DNA of 60,030 nt from assembly GCA_003049465.1 (NCBI GenBank), contig PYSS01000167.1:4706-64735 (forward strand), written 5' to 3'. A program made the translations under genes and the position numbers. Positions 10,718-23,440 of the stretch are shown piece after piece. Every line of letters starts with the position of its first letter. Positions within the stretch are counted from its first letter, which is position 1. Below the pieces are notes generated by a model. It worked only from the letters and a program-made list of their open reading frames with translations. It searched no databases and was not told the DNA's origin. The stretch comes from Magnaporthiopsis rhizophila (taxonomy: Eukaryota; Ascomycota; Sordariomycetes; Magnaporthales; Magnaporthaceae).

Positions 10718-13449
10718 TATTTTATATCCTACAAAAAAATCCGAAAATCGGATAATACCTTATTTCAGGTTTTCCGTAAATTATTCTCGCAATAATTTTT
10801 GCTATTTAGGGTTTAACCGGTATAATTTCCGATAATTAAATTATATTTCCGGTTTAAATTTAATTTTATAATCGAACAGTCCATGTTCCGGAAATTTTAT
10901 TCCCAAACTTTTTTGGAACAATCTTTAATACCGATAATATTTCTCGGGAACATTTTTTAAATATTAGCGCGCTTATTTATTAAGCGGATCGTAATTTTGG
11001 TTGCAATCCTTTGCTATTTCCGTTTTTTAATTATTAACTTTAGTTATACCTTTTTCTAAATTATAATTTCGGTTGTAACTTTTTTTATAATTTTGCCCTT
11101 ATTTTTGGTTTTTTTTATTGTTAAGGCCAATATTGCTTAATAATTGCAAGTTTATTAGTGCAATTCGCCAGGGTTAATTGCCAAATTTTGCTATTATTAT
11201 AGCAACCCTGTTTGGCTTTTATTTTTTATGGTCCGGGGCCCGTGGCTATTAGGCTTTTTTATTTTCCGATAGTAATTTTTTTTATTAAATTTTCTCCGAA
11301 ATCCAATTTATTAGGGGATTAAACTTTTTGAACCAGGGGAAACCCAAAATTAGGTTTTTTTTTATATTTATAATATTCAAAATAATTTTACAAATTTTTT
11401 CTAAAATTTCGAACCTAAATCGATTTATTTTCGACTCGATTATTTTATTATTATAAGTAATTGGTTTTTTTTTCCACGGTTCCGAAACCGTATAATTATT
11501 ATTTTTAACGTATCGGTATGCTATATTTTATTACCGTTTTTGGTGCAACATAATTTTTGTTAAATTTGCAATTAACCATTATTATCAATTGTTATTTTTA
11601 TTATAAAATTATTTTCCGGATATAAAATGGATAATTTGCTGTAATTTTTATTAGGATCCTTTTGATTTATTTTCCTTTTTATTTATATTAAGCCTTTGTT
11701 CCGGTAAAATACCCTAATTTTTTGGCTTATACTGGTAACCGGGGTAAAATTATCCGGTTTGCCAATTTCTGATTTTTTTTTCGGTATGGCATTTGTATTT
11801 TGGCTTTTTGCAAATATAATGCAGCAATAACCCTACCATATATGCTATAAAATAATAGGGTGCTGGGGCAAATATTGCTATTTTTTCGATACGGTTATAT
11901 AATATAATTTGCTATTTAGGCAGCTGTTATTTTTATTTGGGCGGGCCCCGAGGTTTTTTGCTGCTTTTTATTAAAAACTAATCGTTTTTTAATTTTTTGG
12001 GCAAATGATTATTGCAAATATGATATAAATATTTTGCTCAAAAAATTCCTGCATACCCCGGGCTATTTACCGCCAAATTTTTATAATCCCCACCGATTAT
12101 ATAATTTTGCTAATATAAAAACGGATTATTTTTCCAATACCGTGCCTAATATATATTTTTCACGTAATAAATAACGGTTTGGTTATTTCGGCCCCAGTCC
12201 AGGCGCTTACCGTTATCTTTTATTACAGGCACCCTGCGGTACAGCTTGCAATTTTCGGATCCTTCCGGATTATTAGGCCATATTTCGAGTAACAAATACG
12301 CCGGTATTTTATAGGTATAAATATAAACCTTTCGGTAAAATGCTTCGTTTTTATTTTTAAGCATAGTATATATTCTTCCCTTATTTATTATTTCCGTGTG
12401 CTGTTTTTTTGTATTTTTTGGGATCCTTTTCTGCGGACGCCCAAAATTTGCCCAGCTCGAGGTTTTTATTTTTCGGCCCTTTGGTTAGGTATATTTATCC
12501 AAATAATTTTTGGTCAAAATTTTCTTTTTTATCCCCGACCAAAATATTCGATATTTTTTTTTGGATTAATAGCCTTTTAAATATTAATAAAACCTGTTAA
12601 AATGCGCTTCGTTTTTTTAACAGTGCCGTAAATAGGTTCTGGGCGGGTTTTTTATATTCGAAATTTGTTAGCACTTTGTTTAACTAATATAATTGTTCCG
12701 TTTTTTCCGGGCTTTTTTTTGGTCCCTGGTTTTATTTTTCTGAAACCGCAACTGGTCGATTTATCGGATGGCTGCCAGCCTTTATTGGGGGTATCACCCC
12801 ACTTTATCCTTATTTAATTTATATATAGGGCATTTATTATTAAAATAATAAGTTTAGCTAAATAAGGCTCCTAAATACAAAGCTTTTTCCTTGTTTATGT
12901 ATTGGGTAACTGCAAATTATTTTTAAGGATAATTTTTTTTAATATACCCTTATTATCCGCATTTAAAACAGTTTCCGTCCTTAGCATTTTGCTATTTAAC
13001 GTGCTTTTGTTTTCCGTGCTGTTTTTCTTATTACTGGGGGTACGTAGCCCTTATAAACAAGTTTATAAATCCTAAATGCGTTCCATGCGCAATAAATTGT
13101 TACTATTTGGCTTTTTTCTGGTTTGCTTTATTGCTTTATCACGCTGGCTAAGGTTGCTAAACTTTTTTTTTAGGTATCGTTCGTACAGTTTATTACTAAT
13201 ATAAATGCCTTTGGTAATATAATTAACAAAATCCTTCGGTTTTTTTTGGCCAATTTATTCTTTATATTATTTTTTAATCCTTGGTAAAACTAAAATATTT
13301 TGGTATTTTTGTCCAGTTAAATTTATTAACAAATTGCTGGAATTTAGCGGTATAAATGGATACTGGTTTTTTTTGGCGCAGTTAAAATAGCTCCCTTTTG
13401 GCTACCCTTTTTTTATCCACCTATCCGAACATTTTGGCAACCTTTTCGT

Positions 13450-13840
13450 CAAATTTATCGAAATCCGCAAATACCAGCTTGGTAAATTTATTTAACTTAT
13501 TATCTCCTTTAAAATAATTAGCCCATACAGGCTTAAACCAATCCTTAATTTTGCTATCGAGGCAAATGGTAGCATAAGCCATTTTTTGATAATCATTTTG
13601 GAAACTGTCGTGATAAAATTTAAAATAATTTTTGCATTTCGTAAAAAAGGTTTTAAATTTGCCTTTTTTTTAATTGTATTTATCCGAAATAGGAAATTTA
13701 TAAATAAAAATAACCTTAGGCTATTTTTTAAATTTTTCAAACTTTTCGATAAAAATTTTCAAAATAATAACAGAATTATTATAATTTTTGCTATGAATAA
13801 TAATGGTTTTAACTTTTTTAGCTGCGGTTAATATAATTAT
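13450..13840 (-). pseudogene. Gag remnant of element A
   Basis: Minus-strand frames here give pieces matching the gag of element B at 17520-17750: a Lys/Phe-rich stretch with KFKTFF-type and NYFKFY-type motifs and a following WFKPVW-type segment. The frame shifts several times. The identification rests on the match between the two copies and on position next to the 5' LTR. Confidence 0.65.
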
Positions 13841-13886
13841 TTTACTGCTTGTACCTTCGGTAAATACTAAACAGGATCAGTTAAAA

Positions 13887-14383
13887 TGTTACAATTATAA
13901 GCCTTTTGCTCCTAAAATAGGGTATTTAAGGGCGGTGTTAAGCAGTACTGGTTTTGCAAGGTTGCTTTGCACGTAATTTGGGGTTTGGTAGGAATATTAT
14001 TTATTATTATTTGTTTAAAGGGATATTTTGGAGCTAATTTAGGTTAATTAATACCAAAGCTTTAGTTAAAAACTACCTTAATACCTGGGAAATCCGTCCT
14101 TTTTATAATTGGATATTTTTTATTAGGTTTCCTTGGATTTGTGGATCTGTTATTCTTGCTAATAGATCCAAAGATCCTCCTTTGGATTTGTGGATTTATT
14201 ATCCTTGCCAATAGATCCAGAGATCCTTTTTTGGATCTGTGGATCTGTTATTTTTGCCAACAGATCCAAAGATCCTCCTAAAATTACGTGACCTACCATG
14301 CTGCCCCGCCGCGGGGTTGAGGCACAGCGCTGGGGGTTAGCCCCAGCCCTCCTGTCCCCTCCGGGCGTAGCGTGGTCGTAATA
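13887..14383 (-). repeat. Right (5') LTR of element A
   Basis: The 497-bp LTR starts tgttacaattataagcc and ends gtggtcgtaata. It is about 49 bp longer than its partner because it holds three copies of the 48-bp unit (about 14132-14280). Its outer third is nearly free of RIP (ccccgccgcggggttgagg and the following bases). Confidence 0.87.
14132..14280. repeat. 48-bp tandem repeat in the U3 region of element A's LTR
   Basis: Three imperfect units each run ttggatctgtggatctgtta then tttttgccaacagatccaaa then gatcctcc. Differences among units are mostly transitions. In a promoter-containing U3 such repeats often act as enhancer-like modules; that role is inference. The partner LTR has two units. 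Confidence 0.75.
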
Positions 14384-14388
14384 CGGTT

Positions 14389-16930
14389 TTAAAGTTTTGT
14401 AATTAAAAAAATACGGTATTATTTCGGAATTGTTTTAAATTAATATTCCGGTAATCGATAATAAGCCGAAAGGGGTTTTTTGGATCCTTTTTATCGGCAA
14501 ATATGAAAAATATTTCAATTGTTTTTTTATATATATATTTGATTTTTAGGTTTTTTATTAACCAAAATTTAAAAATGCTAAGCTTTTATTTTGCTTATAT
14601 TATAAATAAGTTTTTTTTAATTAAGTATAGCTTTTTTTAGGTGGATTTTATAATTCCAAAACTGGTAATCCGGTAATTATATAACTGTTTTGCTTATTAT
14701 AATAAACAAAAATTCCCTAAATTTAAAAGAAATATTGGCTAATTCGTTTTTATTTTTGGTTTTAGCTGAAAAGGTTACCCTAATATTTTTAATAAAGATT
14801 ATTGCTGCTAATATAGTGAAATAAATATCCCTTAAATTTTTAGGATTTTTATATTTCCGGGTTTGGGATTTATAATACATTTTGCATTTAGCTATATTAA
14901 ATTTTATATTATCCGATTTTTGTATTAAAAATTCCGTACAATAATATTGGGCTATTTATTATACTAATAATAAAACGTTATATCCGGGATCTAAATGTAA
15001 AATATCCAAAATAACCGTAATATGATAATTAAAATATTAAAGGGTTATATTAGGTAAATAATACTGGGCTGGCCCCGTATTATTTTTTTAAAATTTAATA
15101 GTATTTTCGGGATATTTTTCTTGCCACCTGGTTTTTTAGCTTGGTTACGATTTTGGTTAAACAAAAATAGCCTTTATGGCTTCCTGTATTTAAAAAAATG
15201 CGCACCGGAATTTTCGGTTTTTTTCTTTCGTTTGGAGGAATATATTTATAATGGGCTTTATTATACCGGTCGGGGGGTCCTTTTTTTTATCCAGCATAAA
15301 TAGGGCTTTTTTATTTCAGCAATTCGAATCGGTTTCGATTTTCTCGAAAAACTTATTAATAGGTTTATAATTATAAGATTAGATTTTGGTAATCCGGACC
15401 TTTTTTTATAAAAGTTTTTTACCATTCGTAATGATTAAGGTTTTTGCTAGCTTTTTTTTAAAGTTAGCAATTCTTTTTTAAAAAAAAAGGGTATATTTTT
15501 ATTATTTATATCCTTTTTTTGCATAATAATTTAAGGTATGATAGGATTTTTTATTATATTTTTAGCAATTAATTTTTTTCGTTTTTCGGTTATTTATATT
15601 TTTTTAATTAATTTCTTTTAAAATTGCTCGAATATTTGGCTAATTCCGATCCTTTTTTTTAATAGCGGGTTTTTTTTAAATATTTAAAAATTGGCTTTGG
15701 GGGTTTTAAAATTATTATTGCAAAAATAACCTATATGTGAGTATCTCCGTATCGAAATAGGTTTATTTTTTCCTTTTTTTAATTTTTTGTGATTTTTTGG
15801 GTTAAAACTTTTTGATAAATATATTATTTGCCAGCATTTGTTTATAAATTAAACCAGCCTTAAAATATATATCCAAAAATTCCATATGGTGCTGGGAAAG
15901 CTTTTTTTAAACAAATATATTAAGGTAATTATTTATTTGGGAAAAGCATTTTACATATAATTTTGGAATATAATTCCGGATTATTTTGCAATATGGTTAT
16001 GCTAATTAAATTTTATAATATAACTGGCAATATTTCCCTTATATTTAAATATGCGCATTTTATTGGTTTCGGTCCGTTTTTTATTAGGGTTTTTATAATA
16101 ATTTTCCAGTATAAATAAATAAAATTTCCAATTATTTATAAAGCTTAATATTTTTAGCAATTTTATTTTGAAAATATACTATTATAAAGCGGATTTTTTT
16201 AATAAGAACTTAATTTATGCGATACGCTATAAGCTATTGTTAAATCCGTCCCTGGATATTTTATATAAGTATGTATTTGGAATTATTAGTTTTAAAGAAG
16301 GTTTTGGTTCCGTTAAAAGCATTAGGGTATTTAAGGGTTATTAGGTTTGAAATATAAATTTTTTTGTGCTATTAATTATTATAGCTTTCCGGAAAGAAAA
16401 ACTGGTAAGGCCGGCGAAAAAGGGGTTTTAGGGGTTTGTTTAGCGGATCCCGGGGTTTTATTGGTTTATTATTATTTGATAAAAAGGGATTATTTTTAAG
16501 GTAGCCAGGCCTGCCCGATATAAATGCTTTTCGGATAGGCAAATTGGGTTTATTTTTAGCCAATTGGGTTATAAAGGTTTGTTATATTTGTTTATTAATA
16601 GTTTATATTAATTTTTTTAAAGTTCCGGCAATATATTATTTGGTTATAAAACTGGTTTATTTTAAAGCCGAAAAAATCAGGCTGGGCTTTGTTTTTTTTG
16701 TAAATAAATAGGTTTTTTTTTTAAAAAAAAAGTGCTTTTTATAAGCTGAAATTAAGCAAAGGATATCCGGGCCAATTATGGTTTAAATAGGGCAATAAAT
16801 ACGGTTTTCCATAATATAGGTGCAAAATTAATTACGGATATAATAACGAAGGTTTATAAAAATTGCCCGGCGTATATTTACCTGCGGTATTCCTGTACCA
16901 GTTTTTTAGCCCATTATTTCTATTACCGGG
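14389..16930 (-). other. Middle internal segment of the outer element
   Basis: This stretch lies between elements A and B and belongs to the outer retrotransposon. It should hold its gag to early pol region in minus orientation. It is T-rich on the plus strand and riddled with stops. A 63-codon minus ORF (16372-16563) is basic and Pro/Asn-rich, with a GRPGYLKNN stretch that could be a decayed gag nucleocapsid, but I cannot confirm it. Positions 16926-16930 are the ccggg TSD copy of element B. Confidence 0.55.
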
Positions 16931-17395
16931 TGTTACGACCACGACTGGCAGGGGGCAGAAGGGTTGGGGCTAACCCCCAACAGGACGCCTTTACCCTGCA
17001 ATCATGAAGGCCAAGGGCCAAATAACTAAGGCCAGAGAATAAGGGGGGGTCACGGGATCAGGCACTTATTTAACCAAGGTGATATATTGGCTATAAATAT
17101 AGCACATATAGCAAAGGCTATATTGGCTATAAACATAACACATATAACACAGGTATGGTATAAGGGAAATTATAAATATATAAGGAACACTCCTGTTATA
17201 TTTAAGGATAATTTTAACTGAGGCTTTGGCATTAATCAACCTAAATTAGCTCTAAAGCATTTCCTTAAGTAAGCAATAACAGATAATATTTTTACCAAAC
17301 CCCAGATCATGTGCAAAATAACCTTGCAAAACCAGTACTGCTCAATACCGCCCCTAAATATTTTACCCTAAAAGCAAAAAGCTTATAATTATAAC
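16931..17395 (+). repeat. 5' LTR of element B
   Basis: The 465-bp LTR starts tgttacgaccacgactgg and ends cttataattataaca. Its U3 has a ~38-bp tandem pair around 17080-17160 (tattggctataaa...acatata repeated). Its last ~190 bases match the equivalent part of element A's LTR, but the U3 does not. Confidence 0.88.
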
Positions 17396-17450
17396 ATTTT
17401 ACCTAATCCTGTTCAGTATCTACCGAAAATATAAATAATAAGCAATTATA

Positions 17451-18100
17451 TTAACCGCAGCCAAAAAAATCGAAACCGTTACCATCGATAGCAAGAATTA
17501 TAACAATCCTGCTATAGCTTTGAAAATCCTTATCGAAAAATTCGAAAAACTTAAAAAAATGCCCAAAATAACTCCAATTTACAAATTCCTTACTCCGGAT
17601 AAATATAACGGAAAAAAAGGCAAATTTAAAACCTTTTTTACGAAATGCAAAAATTATTTCAAATTTTACCAGGACAGTTTCCAAAATAATTATCAGAAAG
17701 TGGCCTATATTACCATTTGTTTTAATAATAAAATTAAGGATTAATTCAAACCCGTATGGGCTGATTATTTTAAAAGCGATAACAAATTAAGCAAGTTTAC
17801 CAAACTAATATTTGCGGATTTCGATAAGTTCGGTGAAGAAATTGCCAAAATATTCGGATAGATGGATAAAAAGCAAATGGCCAAAAAAAAGCTGCTTTAA
17901 CTGTGTTAAAAAGAACCAATATCTATTTATACTGCCAAATTTCAACAATTTGTTAATAAATTTAACTGGATAAAAAATACCAAAATATTTCAATTTTATT
18001 AAAAATTAAAAAATAATATAAAAAATAAATTGGCCAAAAAAAAGGCCTAAAGATTTTGTCGATTATATTACCAGAAGCATTTATATTAATAACAAACTGT
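17451..18100 (+). pseudogene. Gag remnant of element B
   Basis: A longer open stretch at 17520-17744 reads as a Lys- and Phe-rich gag with FLTPDKYNGKKGKFKTFF and NYFKFYQDSFQNNYQKVAY blocks, then a stop where a Trp would be expected (D-stop-FKPVWADYF). The reading resumes with a KSDNKLSKFTKLIFADFDKF segment. This is the capsid-like part of Ty3/gypsy gag by position and character. Confidence 0.72.
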
Positions 18101-20377
18101 ATAAATAATGCCTGGAAAAAAAGGTTCAATAACCCCAGCCAGTATAATAAAATAATAAAACAAACCAGAAAAAAGCCAAATAATAACAATTTATTATGCA
18201 TGGAACGCATTTAGGGCCGATAAATTTATTTATAAAAACCATATACCCCCAGTAGCAAAAAAAACAGCACAAAAAACAAAAATGCATCAAATAACAAAAT
18301 GCCAAAAACAAAAACTATTTTAAATACGAATAACAGGAATATATTAAAAAGAATCATCCCTAAAAATAGTAGCAGCTTGCAATTACCCGATATATGGACC
18401 AAAAAAAGCCCTATATTCAGGAGCCTGGTATAACTGAACATATTATTTCGATAATAAATACCTTATGCATAAATTAGATAAGGATAAAACCGGTTAATAC
18501 CCCTAACAAAAAGTTACCGTTACCCGGCAAATCGATTAGTTAAAGCTTAATTATAACAAATACAAGGATAAAAAAATAAAGGAACCCGGGAAATTAAAAA
18601 GTAATGGGTTAAAATAACCGTACTGGTCAAACAAAATACCCATAATAACCAAGCTCAAAAAACTGGAAAGGCAAAAAGCGCCAAAATTAGCCGGTGCATT
18701 TGCAAAAAGTAATATTAAAGCCTTATAAAAAAAACAGCACGTTATTTAGCAAACCCTAGCAATCCTCAAAAGATTAGCAATCCAAAAAAAATATTAAACA
18801 TTTTTAACAAAAAAAAAACCTCGATACCGATATTAAAATTAACCGAAAGCTATTTGGATAAACGCATTTAACCAAAAGGTTAGGAGAAAATCTCGAACTG
18901 GGTAGGTTCTGGGCATTTGCAAAAGCAGGCCCTAACAAACCCAGAAAATACTATAATATAATAGCAAATATAAAAAAAATATATACCATGCATAAGGAAC
19001 AAAACAAAATACCCTACCAAAAAATTTATACTTATATTTATAAAATACCGGCATATTTATTATTTAAAATATGCCCTTACAACCCAAAAAGGGCCGGAAA
19101 CCGCAAACTGTACTGCAAAATGCCAGTGATAAAAAATAACAAACAGCGCCTGGATTAGGGCCGAAATAACCAAACCGGTATTTATTATAAAAAAAATATA
19201 CACCTAGCACGGTATTAAAAAAATAACCCATTCCCGTACCAGCAAAATTATATGGTCGAAAAAAATTATAAAAATTTAACGGTAAATAGCCCGGGGTATG
19301 CAAAAATTTTTTGGGCAAAATATTTATATTATATTTACAGTAACCATCTGCCCAAAAAGCTAGAAAAACAATTGGTTCCTTATAAAAAATAGCACAAAAT
19401 CCCGAGGCCTGCCCAGGCAAAAATAGCAATTGCTTAAATGGCAAATTATATTGTATAATTGCATTAATAAAATAACCGTATTCGCCCCAGCACCTTATTA
19501 TTTTATAATATGCATAACAAAATTATTTTCGCATTATGCATATAAAAAAGCAAAATATAAGCGCCACGCTAAAAGAAGGCCAAAAATTGGCAAATTGGAC
19601 AGTTTTACCCCGGTTACCAGTGCAAGCCAAAAAATTAGGGTATCCTACCGGAACAAAGGCCCGGTATAAATAAAAAGGAAAATAAATTAAAAAAAAACCC
19701 TAACAAAAACCACAGGTAATTATTCACCTTAGATTAAAAAAATAATCAGGTAACAAAAATAGCAATTGGTAATAATAATTAATTACGGGTCCAACAGAAA
19801 TTATTTTGCGCTAAAAGCAATAACAAAATACAGCATACCGATATATCGAAAATAATAGCCATACGGTTTAAAAACTGTAAAAAAAACCAATCATTTATAA
19901 CAATAAAATAATCGATTTAAAAACAAATCGATTTAGGTTCAAAATTGCAGGGAAAATTTGTATAATTATCCTGAATATTATAAACACAAAAAAAAACCTA
20001 ATTTTGGATTTCCCCTGGTTTAAAAAGTTTAATCCCCTAATAAATTAGGTTTCGGAAAAAATCTAATAAAAAAATTATTATCGGAAAACAAAAAAGCCCA
20101 ATAGCTATAAGCCCCGGACCATAAAAAATAAAAACCAGATAAAATTGCTATAATAATAGCAAAATTTAGCAATTAATCCTGGCAAATTGCACCGACAAAT
20201 TTATAATTATCAGGTAATATCGGCCTTAACAGCAAAAAATCCCAAAAACAAAAGCAAAATTATAAAAAAAATTATAACCAAAATTATAATTTAAAAAAAA
20301 GCACAACCAAAATTAATAACCAAAAAATAAAAGCAGTAAAAAATCACAACCAAGGCTATAATCCGCCTGATAAATAA

Positions 20378-20688
20378 ACATGCTGTTGGCAGGAGAGGGT
20401 TTCTCCTGTTCAGTCGGCTCGGAGATCTCCAAAAGGGGTGAACAACAATCTTTATGATCTGGGGAAATCCTATTATTGTGCACAAGGAGGAAGGAATCTA
20501 TCTGCCTAAGGAAGGGCAAAGGACTGCCCTTTTATCTGCGCGGAGGCGATCGCCCAAAGGGCGATCCGCCGCTCTAGCTGCACAGGCCGGTTGGCCCGTG
20601 CGGGATCCAAAGGGGCCCAGAGGGTCCCTCTATTCCGTCCTCCTTTTCCGGATCGCACGCGCACAGAATGCCTATTCCGAGACATGCT
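20378..20688. mobile_element. Short hairpin-rich insertion with target duplication, not RIP-mutated
   Basis: A 297-bp segment (20385-20681) of ordinary GC content interrupts the AT-rich internal region of element B. It is flanked by acatgct on both sides (20378-20384 and 20682-20688). The matching place in element A reads straight through (rc ...aagcgcgctaatattt). The insert holds several short hairpins: 20392-20406 (ggaga/tctcc), 20512-20531 (aagggca/tgccctt), 20548-20566 (gatcgccc/gggcgatc, loop aaa), 20595-20604 (cccg/cggg) and 20611-20629 (aggggccc/gggtccct with one G-T). There is no credible ORF. It could be a SINE, a MITE, a solo LTR (it begins tgttgg if counted from 20384) or a structured-RNA-derived element. 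Confidence 0.75.
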
Positions 20689-20954
20689 AATATTTAAAGG
20701 ATATTTCCGAAAAATACCATAAATACTGAAAATTGTTCCAAAAAAGCTTAAAAATAGGATTACCAAAATACGGGCCATTTAACCACAAAATTAGGCTTAA
20801 ACCAGGAATATAATTTAATTATCAAAAATTGTACCGGTTAAACCCCAAATAATAAAAATTATTGCGAGAATAATTCGCGAAAAACCTGAAATAAGGTATT
20901 ATCCGACCATTGGATTTTCCTATAAAATATAAATATTATTTGTCCCTTAAAAAA

Positions 20955-23440
20955 AATAAAAAGGAACGGATATATATCAATTACCGTCCGTTAAATAAGG
21001 TTATAATAAAAGATCGGTATTTTTTGCTTTTAATTAAAAAGTTATAAAATAGGCTCGATAAAGCCAAATAATTTACAGCTTTAAACTTATGCAAAATATA
21101 TAGCCTGTTAAAAATTAAGGAAAAAAATAAATAAAAAACCGCCTTTTAAACCCGGTTAAAAATATACAAATTACTGGTAATAATTTTCGGGCTTATCAAT
21201 GCACCAGCCATATTTCAGCGGATAATTAACCATATATTGCAAAAATATTTGGATATTTTTGCATTTATATATTTGGATAATATTTTAATCTTTTCGGAAA
21301 TATTAAAAAAGCACAAAAAGCATATACATAAGGTTTTGCAAAAATTGCAAATGCAAAGTTTTTAGTTAAACCCGAAAAATATACATGGTATATATAAAAT
21401 ATTATTTTTTTGGGATATATAATTATGCCAGGTTAAATATAGATAGAACCTAAAAAAATACAGGCTATAAAAAAATAACCCAAATTAACCAATATTAAAA
21501 AAATACAAAATTTTTTAAATTTTTTGAACTTTTACCAATGGTTTATCCAAAATTTTAGCAAAATAGCGCTTTTATTTATAAATTTTATTAAAAATAATAC
21601 CTAATTTTATTGGGGAATATAAAAATAAAAAGCTTTTAACCTGCTAAAAAAAGCGGTAATATAAAAACCAGTATTAATTTTACCAAACCCAAACAAACCT
21701 TTCAAAATTAAAACCGATATATCGGATTTTGCAATCAAAGCCCAATTTAGCCAATAAAATAATAACGGAAAACTGCACCCTTGCATTTTCCTATCCTATA
21801 AATTTACCGAACCGGAGTTAAATTATCCAATCTATAATAAAAAGTTTATAATTATTATTTAAATATTGGAAAAATAAAAAATATATTTGTGCCAAATAAA
21901 CTATTAAATTATAATTTATATAAATTATAAAAATCTGGTACATTTTATTATTTGCCAAATACTAAATAAATAACAAATCCGGTAAAATTAATTTTTTCAG
22001 GATTATAATTTTAGGATTAAATATAAAAAAGGATTGGAAAACAGATAAATAAATGCTCTAAGCTGCTAATCGGATTACGAAAATAAGGTGCCGCCAGAAA
22101 CGCACATGGTTTTAGCACAAAAATCGGACGGATTTTTGGTTCTAATATAACAGGTATAGCAAAAATTATGCCTTAAAAAAATAAATCTTTAAAAAAATCC
22201 AGCAAATTTATAACTAAATAGCTTATAAATATTAAAAAATAACCAAAACCTGGAAAAAATTATAATAATATTATGGGTTTATCGAAACCCGAGCTATAAT
22301 CCGTAAAATAATAAAAAATTGCGAAAATTATGCCAAAAATAAGGCTAACAGGCATAAACCTTATAGATTATTACAACCTTTGCCAGTACTTAGCAAAGTA
22401 TAGCAAAAGGTTATAATAGATTTTGTAATTAAGCTTTTTAAATTAAAAAAGCCCCTAACAAATATTTAATATAATAATATTTTGGTAATGGTAAATAGGT
22501 TTACCAAATATGCCCTGTTCCTATTTTATAAAAAAAGCAATAATGTTACAAAATTGGCATATATTTTTATCAAAAATATAATTGCCAAATATAAAATGCC
22601 CAATAAATTAATTACAAACCAAAATAAACTATTTACCAGCAAATTTTGAAAAGTTTTAACAGCTAAACTCGGAGCAAAATATACACTAATAATAATGTAT
22701 CATCCCAAAACGGATAAACAAACAAAACAAACAAATTAAACCATAAAGCAATATTTATGCTATTATATTAATTATAAACCAACTAACTGAGTATAATTAT
22801 TTTCTATGGCCCAATTTGTTTATAATAATTCGGTATACAAAAATATAAAAATTACCCCGTTTTTTGCAAATTATAAATTTATACCCACAGTATACAAAAA
22901 ACCCAAAGCAGGAAAAAATGCTCCAGTAATAAAAATATAAATTACCAAAATAACCAAATTATACAAGCAGCTGCAAAAAAAAGCTCGAAAAATTTCAAAA
23001 ATGCATATCCACCCAAACAAATAAAAAAAAGCTCGAAAAACCAACCTTTAAAAAAAAATAACATTTATTTTTTGCGTTGTAATATTAAAATAAAATAATT
23101 AAATAATAAACCGAATTATAAAAAATTCGGACCGTTTAAAATTAAAAAAATAATTTTACCGGTTAATTACGAACTTCAGCTATTACTAACCATAAAAATC
23201 CATTTTATTTTTCATATTTCCTTATCAAAATTAGCACCGCCTAATTTAAAAAGCACAAAATTAATAAAAATTAACCCAAACCAAAAATAAAAAATTAAAA
23301 AAATCCTTAATAATAAAATATACTACCGCAAATGGTGGTATTTGATCAAATAAACAGGATATAAATATAAGTATAATATGTAGGAAAAAAAAACAAACCT
23401 TATAAATTGCCAAAAAAATTTATAAAAATATCGGCAAAAA
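20955..23440 (+). pseudogene. Pol remnant of element B: RT, RNase H, integrase, chromodomain
   Basis: RT at ~20955-21300 shows YRPLNKVIIKDRYF, then GLINAPAIFQRIINHILQKY, then YLDNILIFSE, in which the second catalytic Asp of YLDD is Asn. RNase H at ~21712-21830 shows TDISDFAIKAQFSQ, then GKLHPC. Integrase at ~22376-22910 shows LQPLPVLSKV, DNRFTKYA-like and YHPKTDKQTKQTN blocks, then MAQFVYNNSVYKN. A chromodomain-like tail at ~23305-23440 shows KIYYRKWWYLIK-stop-TGYK, with a stop where the aromatic Trp should be. This domain set defines the chromoviruses within Ty3/gypsy. Confidence 0.85.

Larger units (their letters stand above)
6898..14383 (-). mobile_element. Nested chromovirus-type LTR retrotransposon A (minus), RIP-mutated
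   Basis: The element is 7,486 bp, with LTRs 6898-7345 and 13887-14383 and an exact 5-bp target duplication, cggtt (6893-6897 and 14384-14388). Ends read tgttac...gtaata/gtaaca. On the minus strand the order is gag (~13450-13840), reverse transcriptase (10520-10717), RNase H (~9905-9955) and a chromodomain-like C-terminus of integrase (~8283-8345). The protein fragments closely parallel those of element B (16931-24741), so the two are sister copies in opposite orientation. Every frame is broken by stops, many at former Trp or Gln codons. Confidence 0.9.

Noticed and set aside
17396..17425. A tRNA primer-binding site after the 5' LTR of element B
   Set aside because: The sequence (ttttacctaatcctgttcag) does not begin with TGG and does not clearly match a tRNA 3' end; priming mode is left open.
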